From Massarina eburnea CBS 473.64 (Eukaryota > Ascomycota > Dothideomycetes > Pleosporales > Massarinaceae), in assembly GCA_010093635.1 (NCBI GenBank), contig MU006795.1, forward strand, positions 310,596 through 374,595: a DNA stretch of 64,000 bases, written 5' to 3'. The notes beneath the pieces were generated by a model that did not search any database, was not told the DNA's origin, and worked only from the letters and a program-made list of their open reading frames with translations. Below are positions 35,645-47,393 of the stretch, in pieces (within the stretch, counting starts at the first letter, position 1; every line of letters starts with the position of its first letter). The translations under genes and the position numbers were made by a program.

Positions 35645-36812
35645 AGTAGCTCCCATTGCGATCTCTCCAAATTGCCCGCTTGTTCTAGAACAAAAGAATC
35701 CGGCAAGAAGTGAGATACTTGCAATCGTGGCAAAGCGCGTGAGGCATACCTGACACGAGCGAGCCATTGTGGGCCTATGCCACTTATTCACTCAACGTCC
35801 CACGATGATGTAATGGCCGACGGCGTCGCACAGCTGGGTTAGTTCGGCGGTGAAAGATAGCCGGACCTGCACAAATGGAGGGGAAGCTGCGGAGTGCAGT
35901 GTAGATCAACGGTCGTTCATATGAGAGGTCGGAGCATCTGATACCGATAGGTTAGGGTGGATGCGCTAGCCCCAACATAGTATGGCGAGTTTCTAGTGGA
36001 AAGTCTCGCCATCTCCAAAGGGCCTGGCCTGGGTGGTTCTCTCTTTTCATTCATTTTCTTTTCTTCGAGAAGACAAGACAATTGATATTGGATCTTAGTA
36101 TTATCCCTTTCATGTCGACGAAGAGAACGCGGCTCCTAAGTGGTTGGGAAAGCCGGCACCAAAGAGAGCTCCCGAACAGGAGCGAAACTACATGAAGAAC
36201 TATCTAACAGTAGGCTTGACTTGAGCATATACTCATATAACACGACTTCAAAAACATTCATTCACTTCCCTGCCATAATTTAAGCTATCATGATTCACAT
36301 CAACCTTATACTACACCTCTATCCCCACCTGTCCGCGCGCTACATAACAGTTAAAGCTCGACATGAGACGGTTACCTATACTTACTATCCAAACTGGAGG
36401 TCAGACGGCAGAACTAACAGTGAACAACAAACAAGCAAAACATACAGTCTTGGCAGAAACGAACGAGAATAAATAGATGACGTAACATACGTGCTCATGA
36501 TTAGTATTACCAACGCTCAACCACGCAAACCAAAGCCCGTTTGTGTTATGAAGGTCGAAAGCGCCTTTGTAGGTCTGTGCAGAATCGAGAGCACTTATAA
36601 CCTCCTTCCCTTGTCTACAAGAGCTCATTACCAACAGTCTCGATCCCACTCTCAGAACCCCTTGATATACAGCAAGCTCAAGGATCCCAAACTCAATGTA
36701 AGTACTTCATAGCGGCTTTGAAGCAACTCCAAGATGTTATTTTATTAACAGCGACGTCTGTAACAACATTACTGATACCTCCACAGTCTCTCAAGCCCAC
36801 CACCTTCTCAAC
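35645..36812. other. Intergenic region; no convincing gene
   Basis: Upstream region of the beta-mannosidase and leader of the small membrane protein at 36,813. A spliceable GTAAGT (about 36,697) with an acceptor TTAACAG (about 36,751) suggests a 5' UTR intron, or an upstream coding exon, for the 36,813 gene. I see no other supported feature. Confidence 0.5.
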
Positions 36813-37136
36813 ATGGGCCACAAGCACTCCCAACCGCCTCCCCCCTGCGGTGCACCGTTCTGCGGCGCCGCCATCCGCATGAAGCGCTCGCTCACCACTG
36901 TCCACGACGCCATCAACAACGATCCGGAGCTTCATGAGTGGTTCGTTTTAGAAGTCGCACTCCTCGCCATGATCCTCTTCGTCTTTTACGTGGGTCTCAC
37001 CATCCTGTACCTTCGCCGCAGCGTCCAGTTCCAGGCCAAGCAGCGTCGTGAGTGCCAGGTTCTCGCATCCCGAGTGGAAGACCTGGAGATGCTCTTCGAC
37101 AAGGACGGTCGCGGTGAAAAGCGCGATCTGGTCTAG
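36813..37136 (+). CDS. Small single-pass membrane protein, unknown function
   Basis: A 107-aa single exon. The N-terminus is Pro/Cys-rich (PCGAPFCGA). One strong transmembrane segment runs from about residue 46 to 67 (LLAMILFVFYVGLTILYL). A basic, likely helical tail follows (RRSVQFQAKQRREC, then SRVEDLEMLF). Codon use is clearly GC3-rich, as in the neighbouring real genes. The family is not recognised. A possible 5' UTR intron upstream supports a transcribed unit. Alternative starts further upstream would need that intron to be coding. Confidence 0.6.
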   Translation: MGHKHSQPPPPCGAPFCGAAIRMKRSLTTVHDAINNDPELHEWFVLEVALLAMILFVFYVGLTILYLRRSVQFQAKQRRECQVLASRVEDLEMLFDKDGRGEKRDLV

Positions 37137-37854
37137 ATACCCCATGAGCGATATGGTGTGATCTTTGATAAGATGGTCGATGAGTGACTTACACACCAGT
37201 TCCGGAGCGAGAGATGCGTGGATGGCATGGTAGGAGCTGATGAAGGTTTAGTCACACGCATGGCTCAGTATTGCGGTTTTCATCTGACGCTTTGGTTTTC
37301 ACCAAATGCTCTTGGTTTGGGGCGTTGGATGGGAGGAATTCGGTCTCTTGCATGTGTATCTAGACATCACCTGAAAGAATGCGCTCTGCCATAGTGAACG
37401 AGGCTTAGTTCGTACAAGATTCGACTTTGGTTAAATGCCGCTTGCTTCTCAGATACTACACTGATGCCGTGTGATGAAGATGTTAGCTTGCTTCAGGTCC
37501 ATGTAGTCTCTTGTCGAAATGAATGCGGATCAACGGCGTTGTATAGCACATGCGCTATGGACGGTAGAGAGAACGGCCGAAATCGGAAATTGTGTCGCAA
37601 TTATGTATGACTTTAAAATTGTCACATAGTGATGAGAACATGCCGAAGCGATTAGTGCCATTCCGGCATGTAGCCTCTATTAGTGCTCGTTTGACTTCGT
37701 GCCGTGTGTATGCGAGGCGGCACGGGACGAAGTCGATCTCTGCGCCAGGGCCGATATAGTTACGGCTGCCTCACAGCTGTATAGAGAAGTAGGAACAGAC
37801 GTTCATAGTTTCAAGTCCGATTGACCACGCAAGCCAGCCGTAAATTCTTGTATA
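37137..37854. other. 3' flank of small membrane protein; no gene seen
   Basis: Normal-composition DNA, no coding signal, ending at the left terminal inverted repeat of the DNA transposon. Confidence 0.6.
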
Positions 37855-37960
37855 GTACCGCATAGTCTCGTACAATTGCCTGAGGCTAGTCCTAGAGAAG
37901 TTAGAGGCCCGTTTATCTGAAGGCCTATCGGATGGCCAGGATTGAGCCCTGTGGGGCGTT
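37855..37960 (+). repeat. Left terminal inverted repeat
   Basis: 106 bp. Composition is close to host DNA, in contrast to the RIPed interior. It differs from its partner by only a few transition-type changes, for example ATCGGATG against ATCAGATG. Confidence 0.9.
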
Positions 37961-38994
37961 TCAGTATGCCTTGGCATCTCCTGGAATTGATGCTAGACTG
38001 CGTAGATAGACTCTGTACTGTAAATACTATACAATTATTATTAATTATGTTAAATACTTGTAGGGTTACTGTTAATTTTAATGTGTACAATAATTCTGTA
38101 CAGGGGATAGTGCCCTAGGGCGCGCTAATAGGAGATTAGACAGAGTTGTTAGGGCCTACGATCGTTACTGTAAGTGCCTGTAGTAGTTACTAATTAATAG
38201 AGGCCTAGTAGTAACCTGTAAATCTAGGCTAGCAGAGACGATAGTTAAGTACTATAACTAATTAATCTAAACGTAGCCTTACTACTAAACGCACAACTAC
38301 CTCTAAGGGAGAAATCGCTAAAGAAGTAATACAATATAGAGGCTAATTTTAGTATTACAACTCTAGAAAAGAGAACCCGCGTAAGGCCTCTAAATAAGCC
38401 TATTAGTAATTGAAAACTAGGGAGGATACTAAGTAGTAAGCTGTACAGAAGCTATCAGCGCGAGGTAAAGCTAGCGGTTATCTATTAGGTAACAGATAGA
38501 GATAACTAGGTTGTTAAACATAACTCTAGAAGGCGTACTTAGGATAGCCTATCCTATAAGGGCAACTACTGTCTGCTAACTAATAAGGAGACCTTAGTTA
38601 TTTAGGGTATACTAGAGTGTAACATTACGCGCTAGTAGCGTACAAAGGAGTTAATTTTACAGGCACTAATTAACTCTTAACAAAACCTAAGGCCTTAGAG
38701 GGCGTACTAGCTAGCTATAGAGAAGATACTATACAGGGACTTTGTAGAGCGCAGAAAGGCAAATTAACTAGTCTCTCGCAGCTAGTTAAGGCGTTGTAGT
38801 AAGGAGTTGTTTAGAGAGGTGTACAAAGTAGAGTACTAATTCTGCTTCTCCTATAGCTAGTTTAGTAGTTTCCTCTAGAGATAGCAGATAAGGCAGCAGA
38901 GACTAACAAAACAGGCGCAGAAGCTGCCTAGGGATTAACTTAAGGTCGTTAACTCCTTCCTGCGCTTTATACAGAAGAAATCTTAGCAACTTAC

Positions 38995-39575
38995 AGGTAG
39001 TACACGCTATCTAGCAAGTTGTATTCTAAACATAGACAAGACGCTAATACCTTTTAAATATCTAGATAGTTATACGTACGACTATCTAGGCGCACACACT
39101 GTATCTAGGCGTAATTTAAAGTTAGGATAGGGTAAGTGCTAGGCTATACTTATCGTGTATATCTTTGCTAACAGTGTTAAAAGGTTACTACTAAAGATAA
39201 TCTCGCAGATCTATCTATAGTGCGCGCTCTGTACACTAACCTTACTATCGCTACTACTATCGCTAATAGCTATAAGCGACAGCCCGTACACAATTCTATC
39301 CTCTATAACCGCGCCTAGGTTAGTACACCTCTAACGTACGACTCTGTACAATTTAAACAACTTAAATAGCCCTCTAGAGCTAAAATCGTAAGTCGCGACT
39401 ACAAGCAGTTAGCCTAGCTAGCTAGCGCGCGCGTACAATACCTACCTAGGGCCTCTAAGGGCCCTTAGAGTTACGGAGAAGCTTACATATGACCTGACAA
39501 TTACTAATCGCCATTTTAAAAGCTTGTTTAAGGTAGCGAAATTAGTATTTTAGATGTATTAACGTACTCCTAGAG
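38995..39575 (+). pseudogene. Transposase DDE-region remnant
   Basis: Frame with STRYLASCILNIDKTLIPF and downstream hydrophobic strands (AILIVYIFAN) typical of the DDE_1 fold. The metal-binding Asp in NIDKT is retained, while the usual Glu two residues on reads Lys. Several TAG stops make it non-functional. The later catalytic Asp residues cannot be placed with confidence. Confidence 0.6.
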
Positions 39576-39613
39576 ACTGTACAATGGATTGAGGTTAACA
39601 GCGAACGCCCCAC

Positions 39614-39719
39614 AACGCCCCACAGGGCTCAATCCTGGCCATCTGATAGGCCTTCAGATAAACGGGCCTCCAACTTCTCTGGGACTAGCCTCAGGCAATT
39701 GTACGAGACTATGCGGTAC
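39614..39719 (-). repeat. Right terminal inverted repeat
   Basis: Reverse complement of 37,855-37,960. Just inside it, CGCCCCACA is directly duplicated (39,605-39,624). Confidence 0.9.
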
Positions 39720-41544
39720 ACGTCGCATGGTCACACTATGCTCTGTCGTGCAGCACTTCTGGCACGAGGTCGCGAACAGTCCGGAAAGTTACCTCCTCAC
39801 TGGATCGAGACTAGAAAGCACGTATCGTCGTCGATTGCAGGTTTCATCTGTCTCGTTTTCCGATGAGACGTTTCTGATTGGTGGTTGGTTATCGAGACTA
39901 CGCCCAAGGATCCCACTACTGTTGTCACGTTTCAGATGGAGGAACATGGGGTACGTGGGTACGTCTACATGTACTCTTTACAGAACCTACGCTTTGTAGC
40001 GCACATGCCAACATGATGGCGGTGAAAAAGACGCTTTGTAGATGTCATGAGCTAGTGGCGTATTGTCTGCTCGTATTCTGAATGTATTGTTAGAACTCCC
40101 CGCACGAGGCGCAACTTGATCCCAACGGATTCAGGTGCTAGACTTGGACGAGGCTCAGTATAGACGGCAGCGTAACATAGAAAGCATGGGCGGCAGTTCC
40201 GTACGCTCAAACGGAGAATGTCTGGAGAGTGATGGTGGATGCCTCATCGAGGACGAAGACAGGAAAAGAGGGGTAGCGATAGTAACAAAGATTTAGACCA
40301 ATTGCTGATGAGGGATATCAATGCGTATAGGGTACCGGGCAGGTGCGATGTGCTCATTTTGGCAGCCACGTTCAGGCGGACTAGCGGCATGAAGTGTGAC
40401 GGCGAACTGCTGTTCATATAGCGTGTTTCCGTGTCGCAACGGGAGAGTTGAAGCTCAGCTCCAAGCCGTACTCGGGACCTGAGGCAGGACATGGAGAGGG
40501 AGAGAAGATCCACATTAGTAAACACAGGGCAGCATGGAGAAACCGGATCGCTATGGCCCTAGCGCTCAACTGCGCCAGCTCGCGTGAGCACCACTGACGT
40601 TCTGGCTGACGAGACTCGGTACCTAGACGAGGCCGGCGTGTGTGCTCTACCACGGAGCGGTGAGCCGGTGACGCTCTTGACGGCGACAGATGTTGCCCGG
40701 CCAGGCTGAGCCGTACTGTCATCGATCCGATTGCATGCAGCTGGAGGTGAGGAGAGCGGAGGCTTGGCGAGGTGGTGTACTTACATGTAGTTAGACCCCT
40801 GCACTGTCGCACAGAAGCGATCTGCCGAGCTAAATCAGGCATGCACCACTGTGGGTATGCGGCGGCAAGGCGTCAACGGAGACGACAGACAGTACAATAA
40901 TAGGCCCTAGGGGAGGATGCGCCTAGTGTACGGCGGCGCTGCTGCGAGAATCACGAGTCGGCCAATGGCTCCCGGGCCACAACAATGGAGGCGCATGAGT
41001 CTGAGGGCGCTGCTCAGGAGCAACGTGAGGCATCGCGGCCGGCAGCGCGCCCTGAAACGCGTCAACTTTCGTAGGTGTACTACCTTGTAAGGTACCTTTA
41101 GGCTCGACGGCCGACGACCCACGCCAGATTAGGCCGATTCTGCAATTTCCCGCCAGCCCCACCGGCCAATCACGCAACCCTGTGGTACACCCCGGTTCCC
41201 TGTTGCGCTTTCCGCTCTCGACGGCTTGTCGAAACAGCCTCTTGCCTCTTCCTGAGCTTTCCCCATGTCCGTCCCTTCTCTCCACGGCCAGAGTCGCAGC
41301 TTCCTCACCAAAGTCGTTCATTACCCAGCTGCGCCTCCAGACACCCGCGCCTGTCCGTCCCCGTGACTGCGCATACCAGCCCTTACTTGTACAGACAGAC
41401 AGCCCGCCGCGGATGGACGAGTGACTGCGCATCTGTTGCTGGCCGACCCCGACGCCAGCCGTGCTCGCCCCAACAACCACCGACGACCTGCGCACCGCCC
41501 GACATCCGACACCCCAACCTCGCCGGCGTGCAGCTCTAACGACC
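39720..41544. other. Intergenic region; no supported gene
   Basis: About 1.8 kb between the DNA transposon and the SH3 gene. Frames on both strands (for example around 40,414-40,842 and 40,923-41,552 on -) are Arg/Ser-rich, without domains, and look like chance frames in GC-rich DNA. The last 300 bp are C-rich and probably the promoter and leader of the SH3 gene. Confidence 0.55.
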
Positions 41545-43424
41545 ATGGCCATCCCATTCGACTCCCCCCATCGCCCGAGGAGAGTGTCGCGCCGGAAGCA
41601 TCACCACCTCTCGACGACGGTTTTCGCCGTCTCACTCCTCGCCGCCCTGCCCGCGACCATGGCCCAGTCCTGTATATCGCTGCAAGGCTCGTCCACGTGC
41701 CCGTCGTTCACCAATGCGTCCATCAGTACCGGCTTATCGGGGGACTTGTATGTGCTCCCTCACGTCAGACGCGCCCGCGCCGTATATGCAGCCTGCTGAT
41801 GAAGCTGAACAGCTCGTTCCTCTCATTCGTATCAGATGTTGGCTCCTTCGACTCGCGATTACAAGACTACATCGGCACCGCTTACGTCAAGACGAAGTAC
41901 GCTATTGCACTCCACACGGCATTCCACGTGGGGGGGGCTAGGCTAACGGTTACACAGATACCAGGACATCATTGGCTGTTCTAGCGTCAATCTCACCAAC
42001 ACCACCAGCACATATGCCCGCTATACGACTACCTTTTTGTGCAACGCCATTGTCCAGGCCTCGGTGTCGCCGTGCAGCCTGTCCGACGAGGCCTCGAAAC
42101 CGCTCTGTGCCGACTCTTGCGTATGTTCATCCCCGATATTAGTCCAAGTTGGTCTAACCCTGAGCAGGCTGAATTCGCCCTAAGCGAGCAGCAGATCGCT
42201 TCTACGCCTGCACTGTGCGGTACGCCTGGCTCGAATGCAAACGAACAGATCCGTTCCGACCTTGCAAGATGCCAGCTGCCGAGCCGTGTGCTCAATAGCA
42301 ACCAGTGTATCGAAGGATATCAGAATGAACCTTCGGAATGCGGCTACGGATCGAACCTGGCCGGCCTGTGCTCATTCTGCGCAACTAGCTCTCCCAATTC
42401 GACAGATTCCTGCTGCGTCAACGCCAACGTTGGAGCACGATGTGTCGGTGTCCAGCTGCCGACGACGTCATCCATGCCGCCTCTCTTCACTACTACCACG
42501 ACCACCACTGCTAGTGCGGCTGCAGCGAACGGTCACGGTCTCTCAAGTGGTGCTATTGCAGGCATCGTCATCGGCTCTCTTGTCGGCGCCGCCCTTCTCC
42601 TAGGAGCTATCATCATGGGCTGCATCTTCTTCCGAAGGCACAGACAGAACCAGCAAGGCAGTATACTTAACACACCTTCTCCAACGCGTCAGGCTGTTTC
42701 CCAGCCGCCCATGGCTTACGGAGGCGACGGATATTCGCCTCCCCCAGTTCTCCCCGGTGCACGAGTGGCACGCATGTCGGCACTAGAAGGCTCAACCTCG
42801 TCAAACCACAGCTCTCCCGCAGCTGGTGTCGGAGCTTATCGTCGTCAGCATGATTATGATTCCCCAGAGTCTCGCAGAATGCACCTTGGCGGAGACTTGC
42901 CCAAGCGCCAAGGGTCACTATCAAGCCATTCAGCGCTTGGATTTGGAGCTCGCAGTGGACAAAGTTCTCCCACGTCGACATCTGACCCAGACAGAAATTT
43001 CTCCAGCCCCGACGGAGTCGCGTCAGGACAATCAGAACAACTCCAATTCTTCAAAGACTATTACTCGCAAGACGACATCCATCCAAACGATACTGTATCA
43101 ACGCTCTGGGCGTACCAGCCCCGCGCCAACGACGAGCTCGAGCTGGAGCGTGGCGATATGCTCAAGGTTGTGGGAATTTGGGACGACGGATGGGCGACAG
43201 GCCTGAAACTCTCGGAAACCGCAGAAGAGTGGGAGGCGCGAAGAGCAGTACAGCGTGACTCGGGTGTCAGCAACGGAAGTCGGCAATCGCAGATCGAGAG
43301 CGACAGCGACATTAAAGCTTTTCCGTTGGTGTGCGTGTGTTTACCACAGCATTGGCGAAAAACGATAGAAGGGGACAGCACGGATACTGGGGGAGGGAGC
43401 GGAGGTCCACCTCCTAGCCCTTGA
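41545..43424 (+). CDS. Type I membrane protein with cytoplasmic SH3 domain
   Basis: Exons 41,545-41,747, 41,813-41,896, 41,958-42,120 and 42,168-43,424 give 568 aa. Introns of 65, 61 and 47 bp all have GTATGT or GTACGC donors and CAG acceptors. A basic leader is followed by a signal-anchor-like stretch (STTVFAVSLLAALPATMA), then a Cys-rich ectodomain of about 200 residues, a Thr/Ala-rich stem, one transmembrane segment (about 278-305, GAIAGIVIGSLVG) and a Ser/Pro-rich cytoplasmic tail. The SH3 domain at about 458-500 contains the ALYDY-like WAYQP, DELELERGD and DDGWATG motifs. The C-terminus (IKAFPLVCVCLP, then KTIEGD) is shared with fungal relatives as I recall them. The layout resembles yeast Fus1/Sho1-type surface signalling proteins, but the role is inferred. 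Confidence 0.85.
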
Positions 43425-45310
43425 AACCTCCTTTATGCTTGACTGTTGACATTTCCTAGCCATCTCAACACCCTCATCGATACCTCTCGACGAGGTCGAG
43501 AGCGTGTTGCGTTCGCATACTGCCATCCCGAACACCTCTCTTCGACCCCCAAGAACACGACCGGCACGCCTCAAAACGCCTCCACCGCTCAGAGTGTTCT
43601 CCTCGAACACGAGCACCCTTATCAATTCACCTCTCCGTAACGCGACACGATGATGGCTGCTTGCGCATCCTTTATTTCGGTTCATTTTCGATTCTCAATT
43701 TGAGGCTTCTTGATACCCGTTCCGATTCGCATACTCTTATGGGGCCTCACATCGCATTGTTCAGCGCATACTTCTACCTGCATCGCATCTGGTAGTCCCG
43801 ACACCTTTCGAACGAACGTAATCAATAATACCTCGACAACTTCATACCCGACCCTAGTGACGACGACCTTTCATCTCAGCGCACGGTGCATTGGCTGGCA
43901 TTTACTGTTTAATTGCTTTTTGAACACGGCGCGACGCACTCCTTTCCATAAACCCGACCAACTTCGCGAGTCGCCGACCGATCCACCGCCGCCACGCTCC
44001 CTAATACCATCGAAAGATCTACAGCAGGCCTTACCCGTCAACGGCTTCTTGTTCCGTTCTATACCCAAACCTGAGTCTAGCCCGGGCGATGACTTTCTCC
44101 TTTCATCCTCAATCTCGCCTTTTTGCTTCCTGCTCTCCCCCTTTTGGGTGATTGAGCATCCCATATAATCAGCCTTTTGGAAGGAAAGGCTGTGACCACC
44201 AAGGGGGACAACTTTACAGAGTCGTCCCGTCACTGTACATAGTACACCTTGGTTTTCTGTTGCTCTTGGATATACTCTTAACTTCTCCATATTTCTAAGA
44301 TATGCCGCACTTGTTGGATACAAGTGGTCGTTTGGACGTTTGTTGACAGTGGCACAAACTCGCTTTCTTTGTTCGATTCTGCTGTTCCGGTGTTAGATAG
44401 AGGGCACATGTGTGTAAAGCGAGAGGGCTGAGTGATAGTCCAATGGGAACTCGATTGGATAATCTATTTTTTTTTCGCGCCTCGACTTGTATAGCTGTGG
44501 ATCGTGACGAACAAACACATGATTCACCCTGGACACGACAGCCTTCCACCCACTTTCCGCAGTCTCGATAATGACGACCCATCACGAATACAAATGTCAA
44601 ATATACAAAACACCCGCGTTTTACCCGGTTCATGGGAAAATCTCCTCACCGCATTTCCAGAGCGGAGGTCGGTGCGTACATACATACATACATACATACA
44701 ATGGGTGACACGCACGCATCTCTCAGGATTTACAAAACTTCAAACTTTTGCGATGGAAGCGATGAAGACTAAGACTGGCATTTGCGGATTATTACAGTAC
44801 CTTTGACTCTGTACATAACAGTGCGCGGTCATGGAAATGCAAGCATTGATGTGCGCAGTAGAACCAACCTCAACAACCATAAGAACCAACCAACACACTC
44901 ACACACACAGATCATGGGAGTTAGTACACACGCCATAGTATAGAATAGTTTTAGAATACGAACAACTATTTTCATGCAACACGCAGTAGTAGGTAGTCTC
45001 AGTTTTTTTTTTTTTTGGTTCTCTTCGAGAACCCCACAGTGTACCTATATAGCCAGAGTTTTATATTCAAGGGTGACCAAAAGGGGTATCTTGATCATGC
45101 ATGAAGGTCCAGGGCCCCACCCACCAACTACATTGTACATGACGGAAACCCCATGCCCTTCGTCGTAAGCCTCATCAAAAAAACGTGCTTCATCGTTATC
45201 AAGATTCCATGGTGATGCGGAAATCCCGTTCCTTTCTGGTCGATCGTGATAGGGCCCATCGATCTAATCGCCTTCTACAAGCATTCTCCTGCCAAGCTCT
45301 CTCAAACGAT
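43425..45310. other. Convergent intergenic region with simple repeats
   Basis: 3' ends of the SH3 and zinc-finger genes meet here, leaving about 1.9 kb. It contains (TACA)n at about 44,677-44,700, a T14 tract at about 45,003-45,016 and T/C-rich stretches. Short frames have no family features. The length is generous for two 3' UTRs, so an unrecognised non-coding transcript cannot be excluded. Confidence 0.5.
44677..44700. repeat. (TACA)n microsatellite
   Basis: Six tandem TACA units in the convergent intergenic region. Confidence 0.9.
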
Positions 45311-47393
45311 TCATGCCCTACTTTTCCTCCGTGCTACCTTGGTTATGCGCTCCTCCCCACTTCTCTTGTTGAATTCGTCGATTTCGCGTCTGACGACGTC
45401 GCGGTAGGTCTTGTGCTCTTCGCTGCCCTCGACGAGAAGTTCGGGGCAGTGTCCCGAGCGGCGAAGGTGGCGCTTTAGATTCTCCCAGCGGCAGTCGGGT
45501 TTGAAGGTGCAGCCTGGCTGGATGCAGCGGTATGGGCGAAGAGTCTATCATTGTATCAGCTTTTGTCCTTGCCGATAACGGGGCATGTCGAAGGCAATGC
45601 TATAATGCTGCGCATGTTGGGGGCGAAGGTGAACTCACCTGGTGAGTGCGCTCGTGCTTGCTGAGGTTCGAGCTATCGGCGCAAGAAAAGTCACAGAAGC
45701 GACACTTGTGTGGTTTCTTCCCCTCATGCAGGGCGGAGATATGCGTCTGGAGCTGCGTATATGTCGTTGTCGTATACCCACATTGCTTGCACTCGTACGG
45801 ACGGTCGCCGGTATGAGTACGTTCGTGATTCGCTTTGGCCTGATTGGTTGCAAACGTCTTGTCGCAGCCATCAAAACGGCAAGCATACGGGCGATGGCCG
45901 GCGTGGCCTAGGAGGTGACGAGACAGCTTTGAGCGCTGCTTGAAGTCCTTGCTGCCGGCGTCGCAACCTTCCCACTGGCAGAAGGAGCGGTGGCAATTGT
46001 CAACGTGGACGGTTTTGATATGTTTATGGAGCGCCTCTGCATTATCAAAGTGGGCGAGACAGAGAACACCAGGATTGTGCTGCCACTTGCAAATTCTGAC
46101 TTGTTGTTCGTCTGTAGCTGACCCCGCTTCGAAGCATTGGATATCCGATGGGAATTCCGTCTTGAAAAGATCACTCTGTACGGCTGAAGCGAGGAGGTCC
46201 AGTTTCGTAGCGGGCTCTGCCGCAAAAGACTGAAGTGCATTAGAGTATAGCGGAGCTTGCAGCATCCACGAATGATCTAGTCCAAGCATGGAGTCCTCTA
46301 GTTTCTGGTCAAATGCAGCCGAGGCAGCAAGTGAAGAGTAGTCGGTTCCTAGTCCAAAGTCGGTCAGGTTGTTTGCCAATGCGTTCCCGGGGGCGATTGA
46401 CTTGTTGAAGAGATCGAGGTATTCCGGCGGGGCAGAAGGGTCATCCCCACAGGCCCGAGAAGCACCATGGCAGCACGAATTGTCGATATGGCAGTGTTCG
46501 GTCGGGATATTCAAGTAGCATTGAGCCTGAGTAGGTCTCTGGGTAGGGGTTGGTGGAGGCTGGGTACTGAAAGCACTCTCCAAGGAAGTGTGATATGAGA
46601 GAGACGGTGTAGCAACACTTGAGGCTTGCGGCGTGCCGTGATCCCATGTTCCGTGAGTCTGGGAGTAACACGGATACGACTCGTACGACGACAAGCTGGG
46701 ATCGAAGCCGTGAAGTCCCTCCTGGAAGTGGCATGGGGCACTGTCGTAGCAGTAGATGGTGCCTGCGGGCGTCGGTTCCGAGTGGGAAAGATGGCACTCA
46801 TTGTCGGGCTCTTCGTTGGGACAGGATTCGGGCGTGGCCGAATTCTTGGTGCATTCTGGGTCGATGCACGAGTCTATACACGGCTGTTGGTCACAGTGGC
46901 CTCGGTCGACACAGTACTGTTGGTCGCAGTGGGCATCGTCACATGTGTTCTGGCAGTGCGGGTCCCAGCACGCCTCCTGCTCGCACTGCGCCTCTGGACA
47001 TGGCAGCAAGCACGGCGGCGAGTTGCACGACGTGTCCAAGTTGCAGTCTTGGCAGAACTGCTCGAAGCAGATGTCGGGGAACTGCTGGTCGATTTCAAGG
47101 CTCATGCTCACGTGGTCATCGGGCCTGTAAAAGGCGCTCACGTCGGCAGCCGAGGCCTTCCGCTTGGAGAGACGCAAATCAGAGCCCGGGCTGAAACAGC
47201 CGACATGCTCGCACGCCCTGCATTCTTTCGCCGGGCCTAAACCCGGGGCGGCGGAGTGTGCATCTTGAGAGTCGGCACTACGTTTTGTGCCCGCGAGCGC
47301 TGTAGGCGACGGGAACATCGAATCGGGCCAGAAGAAGTCGTCGCTGTCACCGTAGGCGGAGTCGTGATCGTTATCTAACTGGTAATGAGCCAT
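45311..47393 (-). CDS. C2H2 zinc-finger transcription factor with Cys-rich N-terminal half
   Basis: Two exons on the - strand (47,393-45,639 and 45,544-45,311) with a 94-bp intron (CAG|GTGAGT...GATAG) give 662 aa starting MAHYQLDNDHD. The C-terminus has five or six C2H2 fingers: CKWQHNPGVLC, CQWEGCDAGSKDF, YACRFDGCDKTF, YECKQCGYTTTT, HKCRFCDFSC and, in exon 2, YRCIQPGCTFKPDC...HLRRSGHC. TGDRPYEC is a classic linker. The N-terminal half has an unusual run of CxxxxC and CxxxC units (roughly residues 110-185). It is presumably a nuclear DNA-binding regulator; the target is unknown. An upstream in-frame ATG at 47,507 with a GTAAGT donor at about 47,481 suggests a spliced 5' leader or a short alternative N-terminus. 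Confidence 0.85.

Larger units (their letters stand above)
37855..39719 (+). mobile_element. RIP-degraded DNA transposon with 106-bp TIRs (pogo-like DDE remnant)
   Basis: The terminal inverted repeats are 37,855-37,960 and 39,614-39,719, equal in length and nearly identical, each starting GTACCGCATAG at the outside. The 1,653-bp interior is AT-rich with many TAG/TAA stops. On the + strand near 39,020-39,170 it reads NIDKTLIPFKYLDSYTYD, then GAHTVSRRNLK and AILIVYIFANSVKR. This resembles the DDE catalytic region of fungal pogo/Fot1-type transposases (family pattern MDETPIPF, then GAKTV). I see no clear target-site duplication: the left flank is TGTATA and the right ACGTCG. The ends may have been altered after insertion, or the true boundary may differ by a few bases. 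Confidence 0.78.

Noticed and set aside
40414..41552. Minus-strand frames of 142 and 209 codons upstream of the SH3 gene
   Set aside because: Arg/Ser/Gly-rich composition, no domain, and overlap with the probable promoter and leader of the SH3 gene.
43710..44168. 152-codon + strand frame after the SH3 gene
   Set aside because: No family features, many rare codons, position fits a long 3' UTR; the opposing strand is similarly open.
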